Assembly: GCA_046349875.1 (NCBI GenBank)
Contig: JAXMBN010000015.1
Location: 62,001 to 126,000, forward strand
From: JAXMBN01 sp046349875
GTDB taxonomy: Bacteria; Planctomycetota; Planctomycetia; Pirellulales; Pirellulaceae
Reading direction: 5' to 3'
Length of the DNA stretch: 64,000 bases
Below, one piece after another: positions 44,671-52,960 of the stretch; positions within the stretch are counted from its first letter, which is position 1; the number at the start of each line of letters is the position of its first letter. The notes beneath the pieces were generated by a model that saw only the letters and a list, made by a program, of their open reading frames with translations, was not told where the DNA came from and did no database searches. Position numbers and translations under genes: made by a program.

Positions 44671-46503
44671 ATGCCACATTCCCCAGCAAATGTTTCCGTT
44701 TCGGACGCTCAATCGCGAGTTCGCGCTGCTGCCGCGGCGGGAAAATTGAGCCCAGGTGCTGTCGAAAATATCGTGGCGTGGCTGACAGAGCCTCGGTATG
44801 CCACCTATGTCGCTCAGGTTTTGGACCATATTGCCCAAGAAAAATGGCAAGCTCTGGATGATGCGTTTTGGACGATTATTCCGTTTGGAACGGGTGGACG
44901 CCGCGGTCGCATGTACCCGATTGGATCCAATGCCATCAACGATCGAACGATCGGCGAAAGCGCTCAGGGATTGGCTGAATACGTACGGAGTGTTCGCGGG
45001 GATGGGAAACTGGGATGCGCCATCGCCTATGATACCCGCCACAATTCCCGACACTTTGCAGAACTGTGTGCATCGATCATGGTGGCCAATGGATTTCAGG
45101 TCTACTTCATCGATGAGTATCGAGCGACGCCACAGCTTTCCTTGGCGGTTCGATTGAAGCAATGCGATTGCGGAATCATGGTGACTGCCAGTCACAATCC
45201 ACCGAGTGACAATGCGGTCAAAGTGTATTGGTCCACAGGTGGCCAAGTCTTACCACCTCACGACAAGGCGATCATCGATCGCGTGATGAATGTACAGGAG
45301 ATACGAACAGTACCTTTCCAACAATGTGTTTCGGAAGGGAAGGTGCAAATGATTACTGCAGAAATCGATGAGGCTTATTTGAAAGCTGCGGGTGCGTATG
45401 CTTGGGATGGACCTCGTGACCTCAAGCTCATCTATTCACCGCTTCACGGTGTTGGTTCGTTCGCCGTCTTGCCGCTTCTCAAAGCTGCAGGATTTGAGCA
45501 AGTAGTGGAGTATGGGCCTCATGCCGAACCGAGTGGTGATTTTCCAAATGTGCCAGGGCATGTCAGCAACCCTGAGAATCGCGTTGTTTTCGATGCCATC
45601 ATCGAGGAAGCCAATAAGACTGGGGCTGACTTAATTCTTGCCACCGATCCCGATTGCGATCGCATGGGGTGTGCGGCACCGGTGACAACCGATCCTTCCG
45701 GCGAATGGCGAACGCTCAATGGAAACCAACTCGGCGCAGTGCTCACCGACTTTGTCTTGCAAAAGCGAAAAGCGATGGGAACGTTATCGAAAGATCATTT
45801 CGTCATCAAGACTTTGGTAACCACTGAATTGACTCGCAAGATTGCTGAAAGCTACGGTGTACGTTGCGAGGGGAACATCCATGTGGGCTTCAAGTGGATT
45901 GCCGGGCTGACCGATGAATTGGGGCCATCGAAGTTCCTTTTTGGAACGGAAGAGTCGCATGGTTATGTCATTGGAGAGTATGCTCGCGACAAAGACGGAG
46001 CCGTGGCCTGTTTGTTGATGGCCGAGTTGGCTGCCGATCTCAAGGCTAAGAAACAATCGATGCACGAGTATCTCGATCAATTGCTCATCCGTCATGGATG
46101 CCATCAAGAAGACCTTCTCAATGTGCAGATGGAAGGTAGCGAAGGCATGACGCTCATGAAGAATCTTATGGCTGCATTTCGTTCGGCGCCACCGAAGCAA
46201 TTGGGAGGTATGCAAGTTGCCGCGGTTCGCGATTACGAAGCCTTGACCGTGAATCGATTGGGAAGTGGCATGGAAAGCTTAAAGGCTCCCAAAGGGAATA
46301 TGGTGATCCTTGATCTGGCTGAGCCCGGAAATTATGTTGCCGTGCGACCCTCTGGAACCGAACCCAAAGTCAAGTTCTACTTCTTCACGTCATTGTCCTC
46401 AGAGGCTTCGCGCGATCTAGTACAAGCCAAGAAGAATTTGAGCGATCGCATTCAATCGCTCAAACAAGACATTCAAGCCTTCGCAAAATCGATCACCGCT
46501 TGA
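44671..46503 (+). CDS. Phosphoglucomutase/phosphomannomutase, long PGM2-like type
   Basis: A 610-residue enzyme of the longer phosphohexomutase branch. Characteristic parts are FGTGGRRGRMYPIGSNAIND (sugar-phosphate N-terminal loop), active Ser174 in TASHNPPSDNAVKVYW, the metal loop DPDCDRMG, GFKWIAGL with FGTEESHGYVIGEYARDKDG, and the phosphate-binding RPSGTEPKVKFYF. The length and the GTEESHGY motif match PGM2-type phosphoglucomutases or phosphopentomutases. It probably links glycogen or envelope sugars with glycolysis. It lies 16 bases before hemC; co-transcription is likely, although the functions differ. Confidence 0.92.
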   Translation: MPHSPANVSVSDAQSRVRAAAAAGKLSPGAVENIVAWLTEPRYATYVAQVLDHIAQEKWQALDDAFWTIIPFGTGGRRGRMYPIGSNAINDRTIGESAQGLAEYVRSVRGDGKLGCAIAYDTRHNSRHFAELCASIMVANGFQVYFIDEYRATPQLSLAVRLKQCDCGIMVTASHNPPSDNAVKVYWSTGGQVLPPHDKAIIDRVMNVQEIRTVPFQQCVSEGKVQMITAEIDEAYLKAAGAYAWDGPRDLKLIYSPLHGVGSFAVLPLLKAAGFEQVVEYGPHAEPSGDFPNVPGHVSNPENRVVFDAIIEEANKTGADLILATDPDCDRMGCAAPVTTDPSGEWRTLNGNQLGAVLTDFVLQKRKAMGTLSKDHFVIKTLVTTELTRKIAESYGVRCEGNIHVGFKWIAGLTDELGPSKFLFGTEESHGYVIGEYARDKDGAVACLLMAELAADLKAKKQSMHEYLDQLLIRHGCHQEDLLNVQMEGSEGMTLMKNLMAAFRSAPPKQLGGMQVAAVRDYEALTVNRLGSGMESLKAPKGNMVILDLAEPGNYVAVRPSGTEPKVKFYFFTSLSSEASRDLVQAKKNLSDRIQSLKQDIQAFAKSITA

Positions 46504-46519
46504 TCACGGGAATATCACA

Positions 46520-47428
46520 GTGCAAATTCGTCTCGGCACGCGCCAAAGTGCGCTCGCAACATGGCAAGCGGAGTGGGTCGCAGGACAACTGCGAGCCTTG
46601 GGCTGCGAAGTCGTTATGGTTCCGATCACAACCACGGGAGATGTATCGACGCGTCCCTTGGGGGAAGTTGGTGGCCAAGGGCTCTTTACGAAAGAGATTC
46701 AGCGCGCTTTGTTGGATGGCCGATGTGATCTCGCGGTTCATAGCCTCAAAGATCTTCCGACGGAGCCGGTGGAAGGATTGCGTTTGACCGCAGTGCCACC
46801 ACGGGAAGAAGTGGGCGATGCCTTGATCAGTGCCAAGGGCGTTGGCTTTGCTGCATTGCCTCAAGGGGCGATCGTCGGAACGGGATCGATTCGTAGGGCC
46901 GCTCAATTGCGCCGCTGGAGATCCGATATCGAGATTCGGGATATTCGCGGCAACCTCGATACACGCCTTCGAAAATTGGATGAAGGTCAATACGATGCGA
47001 TTCTTTTGGCCGTCGCCGGGATGAAGCGGCTTGGGCTCGATGGTCGCATCAGCGAGATATTGTCATTGGATCGTATTTTGCCTGCGGTTGGACAAGCGGC
47101 CTTAGGATTGGAGACGCGAAACGATGATCCCAGGGTGATCGAGTTTGTTTCCAAACTCAACGATGAACCCTCGTATGCTGCCGTCGTCGCAGAACGAACG
47201 ATGCTTCGCGAACTACGCGGTGGATGCTTGGCTCCCGTAGCTGCGTTAGCAACGGTGGACGGTGAGCGATTGCGATTGCGAGCCTCTGTGTTTTCGCTCG
47301 ATGGACTGACAAAATTGGAAGCCGACTTGGAAGGGCCGCGAACCGATCCTGAGGAGCTCGGCAAGACTGCGGCTCGTCTCCTCCAAAAGCAAGGTGCGAG
47401 CGATTTGATCGCTTCGGCTCGTGGCTGA
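46520..47428 (+). CDS. hemC: Hydroxymethylbilane synthase (porphobilinogen deaminase)
   Basis: A 302-residue cytoplasmic enzyme that joins four porphobilinogens into hydroxymethylbilane for haem and sirohaem synthesis. The GTG start gives MQIRLGTRQSALATWQAEWV, the canonical N-terminus. Catalytic Asp78 lies in HSLKDLPT, and TGSIRRAAQL and RGNLDTRLRKLDEGQYDAI form the cofactor-binding strand region. Cys236 in RGGCLAPVAA is the dipyrromethane attachment site. The length is normal. The gene sits 16 bases after the phosphohexomutase stop; GGGA just upstream is the only ribosome-binding signal. Confidence 0.97.
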   Translation: MQIRLGTRQSALATWQAEWVAGQLRALGCEVVMVPITTTGDVSTRPLGEVGGQGLFTKEIQRALLDGRCDLAVHSLKDLPTEPVEGLRLTAVPPREEVGDALISAKGVGFAALPQGAIVGTGSIRRAAQLRRWRSDIEIRDIRGNLDTRLRKLDEGQYDAILLAVAGMKRLGLDGRISEILSLDRILPAVGQAALGLETRNDDPRVIEFVSKLNDEPSYAAVVAERTMLRELRGGCLAPVAALATVDGERLRLRASVFSLDGLTKLEADLEGPRTDPEELGKTAARLLQKQGASDLIASARG

Positions 47429-47555
47429 TGTGGAGAAAAACTGGATTTTGTGAGGGGGTGGGCTAAAATAGAAGAAGTGGGGCGACGATATCTCCCTAAG
47501 GCCCCAAGGATTGTGTTTGTTGGTCGAGAGTTTACCTTGCTGGAGGTAGCTTTCT

Positions 47556-48092
47556 ATGGAAGGGAATGATTCCACGGGCGTCGTACTTCACCGATTTTTT
47601 TCGGGGTTGTCCGAGTATATTTTTCATTCCAAACTAGGCGTGGCCGACACGGAAATGGTCGACTACGTCAGCGATCTCTTGGTGCGGTTCACCAAGGCCG
47701 ATGCTGCGAATCGCATCCGGCAACTCAATGGACGGCCGGCCACGGAAGTGGTGACCATGATGGCCGAAGCTCAGCAACGTGTCGGGCTGGCCAAGCGAGC
47801 GGTCCATCGGCATATCGGCGATTTCACGTTGTTCTGGTCGGGCATGTATCCCGAAGCATTGCGCGAGCCAAGTGCGGCTGGTAAGGATACCTTCGTTAGC
47901 TATTGCCACTTTGGAAAGCGTGCGTACGGAATCGCCAGCCAGATCGAAAGCGATCCGGTGGATCCACCCTGTTCCTTGCTCAAGCGACTAAGCGATCAAT
48001 TCGAAATGTGCACCTACGCTCTGCGCGAGATTCGACGCGAGTGGGAAGAGAATGATCGCCATGAAGGTGAGCCCCCCATCCTGCTTTTGTGA
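47556..48092 (+). CDS. Conserved planctomycete hypothetical protein
   Basis: A 178-residue soluble, mostly helical protein with no signal or membrane helix. A strong GGAGGT ribosome-binding site 8 bases before ATG 47556 fixes the start. Recognisable segments are VLHRFFSGLSEYIFHSKLGV, YVSDLLVRFTKADAANRIRQ, VGLAKRAVHRHIGDFTLFWS, and a Cys-containing YCHFGKRAYGIASQIESD. I know similar proteins only as uncharacterised planctomycete families. It follows hemC by 127 bases, probably with its own promoter near 47464 (TAAAAT). No function is proposed. Confidence 0.8.
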   Translation: MEGNDSTGVVLHRFFSGLSEYIFHSKLGVADTEMVDYVSDLLVRFTKADAANRIRQLNGRPATEVVTMMAEAQQRVGLAKRAVHRHIGDFTLFWSGMYPEALREPSAAGKDTFVSYCHFGKRAYGIASQIESDPVDPPCSLLKRLSDQFEMCTYALREIRREWEENDRHEGEPPILLL

Positions 48093-48114
48093 TCGAGAAC
48101 GGTTGCTGTCATGC

Positions 48115-48144
48115 AGGACTCATGAGTTAGGGCTGATGAGTCCT
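48115..48144. terminator. Hairpin between convergent genes
   Basis: AGGACTCAT (48115-48123) is mirrored exactly by ATGAGTCCT (48136-48144) across a 12-nt loop, and the flanking GC/GC pairs extend the stem. It sits between the ends of the genes at 48092 and 48175. There is no T tract, so bidirectional termination is inferred from position. Confidence 0.5.
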
Positions 48145-48174
48145 GGTGCAAAAGCCAGGAGCTAGGTGACCATC

Positions 48175-49185
48175 TTAGGGTGCTTTACGAACGAAGCCAG
48201 GATGAAGAGTCCGGATGCGATAGAGGACTCCGCCTCCTGTGATGTAAAGCGTTTTGGAATCGGGATCACCAAAGGCACAATTCGTGACCTCGTCCGTCGG
48301 AACCGGAAGAAAGTCGAGCAATTTGCCTTGTGGGTCGAGCACATAGATTCCGCCCCGAATCGAATCATCTGGTTCGTAGGGTGGATTCTTTCGATTGAGC
48401 CCGCCAGCAACGTAAAGGTTGCCGTGCACATCCTGTTTGAGACCATCGGGACCACGCCCTTGTTTCCAATCGTAGAGAACCCGTCCTTCTTGCGGTGAGA
48501 CACGTCCATCGTTCAATGGGAATCGCCAGAGCTTGCGCGCCCCACCAAGAGCATTGTTGTTGTTATCCGCGACGTAGAGAAAACGATTGTCCAAGGAAAC
48601 GAGAACCCCATTCGGACGTTCCAATTCGCGACCAAGAATGCGATCAACCGACCCATCCGGATCGATGCGATAGACACCTTCAATGGGTTTTCCTTCGGCA
48701 TCGAGTTGTTCCATGCCATCGCGTTCACCATAGCGAGGATCGGAGAAGTAGATGCGACCTTGCGCATCCATCGTCAAATCATTGGGCGTGTTTAACTTCT
48801 TGCCTTGATAATGGTCTGCAAGGATATGAATCGAACCGTCGCGGGCCGTTTTGGTGACGCGTCGATGTTGCTGTTCGCAAGCGATGAGATTTCCCTTGGG
48901 GTCAAACAATAGGCCGTTGGTGCCAGCACCTTGTCGAAAGATCGAAGACTTGGAGTCCAACGACCATCGCTGAATGTTTCCATTGCCGCTCGTCAGAATT
49001 CCAAGTTCAGTGTCCCATGCAGGGCCCTCGCCCGCGACACCTCCTGCGACCACCACTTCCAGTTTTGCACCCGGCGCAAACATCGATTGGCCGAAAGCGA
49101 TCGAGCCGAGTTGGCCAAGGTTTGATGTGAAGGCACCAAGTGTCCAGCAGACGCCAAAAGTTGCCGCAATGAAAAGTCGATGCAT
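48175..49185 (-). CDS. Exported SMP-30/gluconolactonase-like beta-propeller
   Basis: A 336-residue protein from ATG 49185, where a Sec signal begins (LFIAATFGVCWTLGAFTS); the frame is open to 49236. The mature part is the SMP-30/gluconolactonase propeller. Its parts are GEGPAWD (first metal ligand Glu), NGLLFDPKGNLIACEQQHRR, TPNDLTMDAQGRIYFSDPRY, ERPNGVLVSLDNRFLYVADN (Asn ligand), and GPDGLKQDVHGNLYVAGG (Asp ligand). These calcium- or zinc-dependent enzymes hydrolyse sugar lactones such as gluconolactone. A periplasmic lactonase would fit next to the secreted sugar dehydrogenases of this window. It is convergent with the gene ending at 48092. Confidence 0.9.
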   Translation of the reverse strand: MHRLFIAATFGVCWTLGAFTSNLGQLGSIAFGQSMFAPGAKLEVVVAGGVAGEGPAWDTELGILTSGNGNIQRWSLDSKSSIFRQGAGTNGLLFDPKGNLIACEQQHRRVTKTARDGSIHILADHYQGKKLNTPNDLTMDAQGRIYFSDPRYGERDGMEQLDAEGKPIEGVYRIDPDGSVDRILGRELERPNGVLVSLDNRFLYVADNNNNALGGARKLWRFPLNDGRVSPQEGRVLYDWKQGRGPDGLKQDVHGNLYVAGGLNRKNPPYEPDDSIRGGIYVLDPQGKLLDFLPVPTDEVTNCAFGDPDSKTLYITGGGVLYRIRTLHPGFVRKAP

Positions 49186-49267
49186 AATAGATTCCTGGGG
49201 TGCGATCGCTCGAAGAATTGGGAGATACGAATCCAAGCTTAATCAAGGCTTGACTGAAAAGCTGCAA

Positions 49268-49933
49268 TCAGTCCGCGGGTAGTGAACCATGGCGGAAGTA
49301 CTCAATGTTTGGCAATTGCTTTAGCAATCGAGGGCCTGCCGACTCCAGCAGACGTCGATGATTTTCGAATACTGTGGATTCCATAGGATGCACATCGTTG
49401 AGGATCAATCGATCGACCTCGAGTCCTAGGTGTTGTGCGGAAAGGAGTGTCGACAGAGCTTGGTGAACGGCCCCCAAGCGATTGGCCACCACAACGATGA
49501 GAGGATAACCAAGCTGCTTCGCGATATCGGCATTGGTTTCGGTCATCGTAATCGGTGATAGAAGTCCGCCAGCTCCTTCCACCAGGATGGCATCACACTT
49601 TCCATTCCAGATACAAAGACCTTCGAAGATCAAGTTGAGGTCGACCGTTTTCCCTTCGCGCTCGGCCGCCAACGCAGGTGCCAAGGGTGCTTCAAAGACC
49701 TGAGGGCAAATCCAATCAAGGGGCACGGTCGCATCCAAGGCCGACCAGAGGCGATGAACATCCGAAAGGGGATTGTTGGCCATGGCTCCGCTTGCGACGG
49801 GCTTGTAGGCACCCCATCGCATGCCCGCAGACCGAGATCGCAAGAGTTGCATCATGACGTGTGTTTTTCCCACATCGGTATCGGCCCCCGTGACGAACCA
49901 ACCTCTCGGTGGTATCCTCCCTTCCAACGTCAT
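49268..49933 (-). CDS. bioD: Dethiobiotin synthase
   Basis: A 221-residue ATP-dependent enzyme that closes the ureido ring of dethiobiotin, the next-to-last step of biotin synthesis. The P-loop GADTDVGKT is at residues 16-24. The other signature, VEGAGGLLSPI, lies about mid-protein, with VVVANRLGAVHQALSTLLSA after it. ATG 49933 is preferred over 49957 because AAGGAG lies 11 bases upstream. No other biotin genes are close. It is divergent from aguB, with 122 bases between starts. Confidence 0.94.
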   Translation of the reverse strand: MTLEGRIPPRGWFVTGADTDVGKTHVMMQLLRSRSAGMRWGAYKPVASGAMANNPLSDVHRLWSALDATVPLDWICPQVFEAPLAPALAAEREGKTVDLNLIFEGLCIWNGKCDAILVEGAGGLLSPITMTETNADIAKQLGYPLIVVVANRLGAVHQALSTLLSAQHLGLEVDRLILNDVHPMESTVFENHRRLLESAGPRLLKQLPNIEYFRHGSLPAD

Positions 49934-50055
49934 GTTAGCATGAACTCCTTCATCCAATGCATGTTAGGGATCGCATGCTTTTGCTTCATGATGACCCCTT
50001 AAAAATCGATCCTGAAACGACCATCCAACGAAAAACATTGTCCGGTGAAAAAAGA

Positions 50056-50925
50056 ATGAGAACCGTTCGTCTCGCCCTCGTCCAGATGCAATGCTCGTCC
50101 AATTTACAGGAAAATGTGGATCGGGCCATGGCGAAGGTTGAGGAGGCAGCCAAGGAAGGTGCGCACGTTGTTTGCCTTCAAGAATTGTTTAGCGGTCCCT
50201 ATCCATGTCAAACGGAAGACCACCGACATTTTGATTGGGCCGAATCCATTCCAGGCCCGACTAGCCAGCGCATGGCCAATGCCGCCAAGCAGCATGGAGT
50301 GGTTGTAACCGGCTCCATATTTGAACGTCGTGCACATGGACTTTATCACAACACCGCGCTCGTGTTTGATACAGATGGAACGCAGGTCGGTTTTTATCGC
50401 AAGATGCATATTCCTGATGATCCTTCCTACTATGAAAAATTCTATTTCACACCTGGTGATACGGGATTCACGGTAGCGAAAACGAAGTATTGCACGATCG
50501 GTGTTGGGGTCTGTTGGGACCAGTGGTATCCCGAAGCGGCTCGCCTGTTTGCGCTTCGTGGAGCTGAAATACTGCTTTACCCAACGGCTATTGGATGGCT
50601 TGAAGAAGATAAGGCTGAATATGGAGCGGTACAGCACAATTCATGGGAGACGATGATGCGCTCGCACGCCATTGCCAATGGGGTTTATGTCGGAGCGGCC
50701 AATCGCGTCCATCGGGAAGCATCGATCGAGTTCTGGGGTGCATCTTTCGTTTCCGATCCCTCGGGGCATGTCATGGCGAGAGCGTCGCACGAAGCCGAGG
50801 AATTACTTATCGTCGATTGCGAACTCGATCGGATCGATGTAACTCGCACGCACTGGCCCTTCTTGCGTGATCGCCGTATCGATGCCTATGGCGAGCTTAC
50901 GAAGCGTTATATCGATGAACGCTAA
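50056..50925 (+). CDS. aguB: N-carbamoylputrescine amidase
   Basis: A 289-residue carbon-nitrogen hydrolase with the Glu-Lys-Cys triad at E43 (CLQELFSGPYPCQ), K116 (YRKMHIPDDP) and C153 (GVGVCWDQWYPE). The FSGPYPCQ and YEKFYFTPGDTG segments point to N-carbamoylputrescine amidase, which makes putrescine, CO2 and ammonia. ATG 50056 matches the family N-terminus (MRTVRLALVQMQC); the frame extends to 49957. It lies 13 bases before the agmatine deiminase gene, so both steps of the agmatine-to-putrescine route form one operon. This gene is intact. Confidence 0.94.
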   Translation: MRTVRLALVQMQCSSNLQENVDRAMAKVEEAAKEGAHVVCLQELFSGPYPCQTEDHRHFDWAESIPGPTSQRMANAAKQHGVVVTGSIFERRAHGLYHNTALVFDTDGTQVGFYRKMHIPDDPSYYEKFYFTPGDTGFTVAKTKYCTIGVGVCWDQWYPEAARLFALRGAEILLYPTAIGWLEEDKAEYGAVQHNSWETMMRSHAIANGVYVGAANRVHREASIEFWGASFVSDPSGHVMARASHEAEELLIVDCELDRIDVTRTHWPFLRDRRIDAYGELTKRYIDER

Positions 50926-50938
50926 GAGGACCATCACC

Positions 50939-52031
50939 ATGGCAACGTCTCCATCGGACTCTTGCGTTTCACGTCGCGATCATCGTTGGGTTGCGGAATG
51001 GCATCCGCATGAGGCAACCTGGATTGCTTGGCCGCATAATCTCGAAACATGGCCAGGGCGGTTCGATCGCATTCCTCCAGTATTCGAACAAAAGATTCGC
51101 ATCCTGTCCGAAGTGGAAGATGTGCATGTCTTGGGTGGACCCCCTGGATCCTTTGAGCTCGCGTCGGAGCGATTGCATGATTGTCAAAGAGCCATCGTGC
51201 ACCGTATTTCCACGAGCGATGTTTGGATTCGCGACTATGGCCCGACGTTTGTCTTGGCCGATGAAGGTCGTTCACTCATCGGTGTCGATTGGCGATTCAA
51301 CGCATGGGGCAACAAATACGAAGGTTATGACGACGATAGGGTGGCTGCCATTCGCATATGCAACGCACTCGGCTGTAAGCGTTCGGTATCTCGGCTCACC
51401 TGCGAAGGGGGCGGACTCGAGACCGATGGTGAAGGGACACTCCTTGCCACGAGCAGTAGTTTGGTAACGGCTTCTCGCAATCCAGGTTGGTCCCGCGAAG
51501 CGATCGAACACGAGTTGATCTCGCAGCTTGGCGTCGACAAGGTTGTCTGGGTCGATGGTGGTGGGCTTGAAGGGGACGACACCGATAGCCATATCGATCA
51601 ATTGGTTCGATTCGTTCGCCCTGGAGTCGTCGTGGTTGCCGTGGCTTCGGCTGAGGATGATCCTGATGCGGCGGGGCTTCGGCAGCAGCGACGTCGTTTG
51701 ATGGAGCAGCGGGATGCCAAGGATCGCACGTTCGATATCATCGATCTTCCCACGCCACCTCCGCGATTTATTGATGGCAAGCCGGTACCGGAAAGCTATT
51801 GCAATTTCTATATCGCCAATGAGTTGGTGCTCGTACCTCAGTTTGGATATCGCGCTTACAGACGATCAGGCAATCGGAATCTTGCGGGAACTCTTTCCAG
51901 AGAGGCAATTGGTGCCGTTGGATGCATCCGATCTCATTTGGGGCTTTGGAGCCTTCCATTGTGCGACCCAGCAGCAACCTCGAGTGATGGCCGTTCCTCC
52001 ATCGGATGCTGAGCCTTTACCAGTAGTCTAA
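50939..52031 (+). pseudogene. aguA: Agmatine deiminase, frameshifted before the catalytic cysteine
   Basis: The gene starts at ATG 50939 behind GAGG (an in-frame ATG at 50915 would overlap aguB). It is clean through HEATWIAWPHNLETWPGRF, DVWIRDYGPTF, CEGGGLETDGEGTLLATSSS, and WVDGGGLEGDDTDSHIDQLV. At LVLVPQF (about 51845) the frame changes. The correct continuation, DIALTDDQAIGILRELFPER then LIWGFGAFHCATQQQP with the catalytic Cys, is in another frame and ends at 52031. In the original frame 55 unrelated residues follow, to 52012. One missing or extra base is enough to explain it. If the shift is real, agmatine hydrolysis is lost while aguB remains, so putrescine would need another route. Confidence 0.85.
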
Positions 52032-52841
52032 GAGTGCGACCCTCGGGGGACTCTCTTCACTGGATCGAATTCTTTCTTGCTCGCCCAGACTTCGAGCATT
52101 GGAAAGGTCGATTGCAAACGCTGAGCTAACTGGTCCATGGCGAATCGCTCGCTGCAGTGATGACCGATGCACAGAAGCGACATGCCACGATGCAGAGCCT
52201 CCAAGGACTGATGATAGGTGGCCTCGCCGGTAAGAAAGGTATCGCAGCCAGCCCTGGACGCTTCATTTAAGAGGGAAGCTCCGCTACCACATACGATGGC
52301 CACGCGTTTCACCGATGCCGTAGACATGGCTGTTACTTGGCAATCCAGTACTCCAAGCTGATGTTCTAGACACTGGAGAAGCAATTCGATAGATGTTTCG
52401 GTGGCAATGGATCCCATGCGGCCTGTGCCTAGTCCTGGTAAGTGTGGCAAGTTTTTGGGGACCAGTGGTGTAGTCGTTTCGAGGAAATGATTTCGGCCAA
52501 CATCTGATTGATGCCCCTCGGTGCGTTATCCCAAGCCGTATGCGGACTATAGACCGAGATACCTGCTCGTGCTAAAAGCCATAAGCAGTGACCTGTCGGG
52601 TCGGATGTTTCGATACGTTGCAAGGGCCGGAAGGGAATGGGGTGATGCGACACGACTAGCTGCACTTCGTTCGCAATTGCTTCGCGGACAGTTGACTCAG
52701 AGACGGTCAAGCACGTCATCACCTTCGATACGTTGGCAGCGCGATCGCCCAAAAGCAAGCCGACGTTATCCCAAGACTCCGCCAATTCTAGCGGCAGCTT
52801 TCGATGGCTAAGTGAGATAGGACATCGTTAACGATTGGCAC
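52028..52841 (-). pseudogene. NIF3-family (GTP cyclohydrolase I type 2-like) protein, frameshifted
   Basis: From GTG 52841 the complementary strand reads PIVNDVLSHLAIES. After a shift near 52797 it gives LPLELAESWDNVGLLLGD, then LVVSHHPIPFRPL (metal histidines), SVYSPHTAWDN, and a stop at 52429. The last third, PHLPGLGTGRMGSIA to AIVCGSGASLLNEA, TFLTGEATYHQSLEA and GHHCSERFAMDQLAQRL, is in another frame and ends at 52028. Two single-base indels (near 52797 and 52445) restore a full-length NIF3 protein of about 270 residues. NIF3 proteins are widely conserved dinuclear-metal enzymes of debated function. Loss would be surprising, which favours sequence error. It overlaps the aguA end by 4 bases, tail to tail. 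Confidence 0.82.
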
Positions 52842-52960
52842 GCTAGTCTCCGTTGGATGTGGCAAGTGAAACGAATATAGGAATAGCAGAACTGCCGACT
52901 CGCGATCGCATAGGCTCTTACCAACCGGCGAGAATTCGAGCTTTCTGCAATGATGAATCC

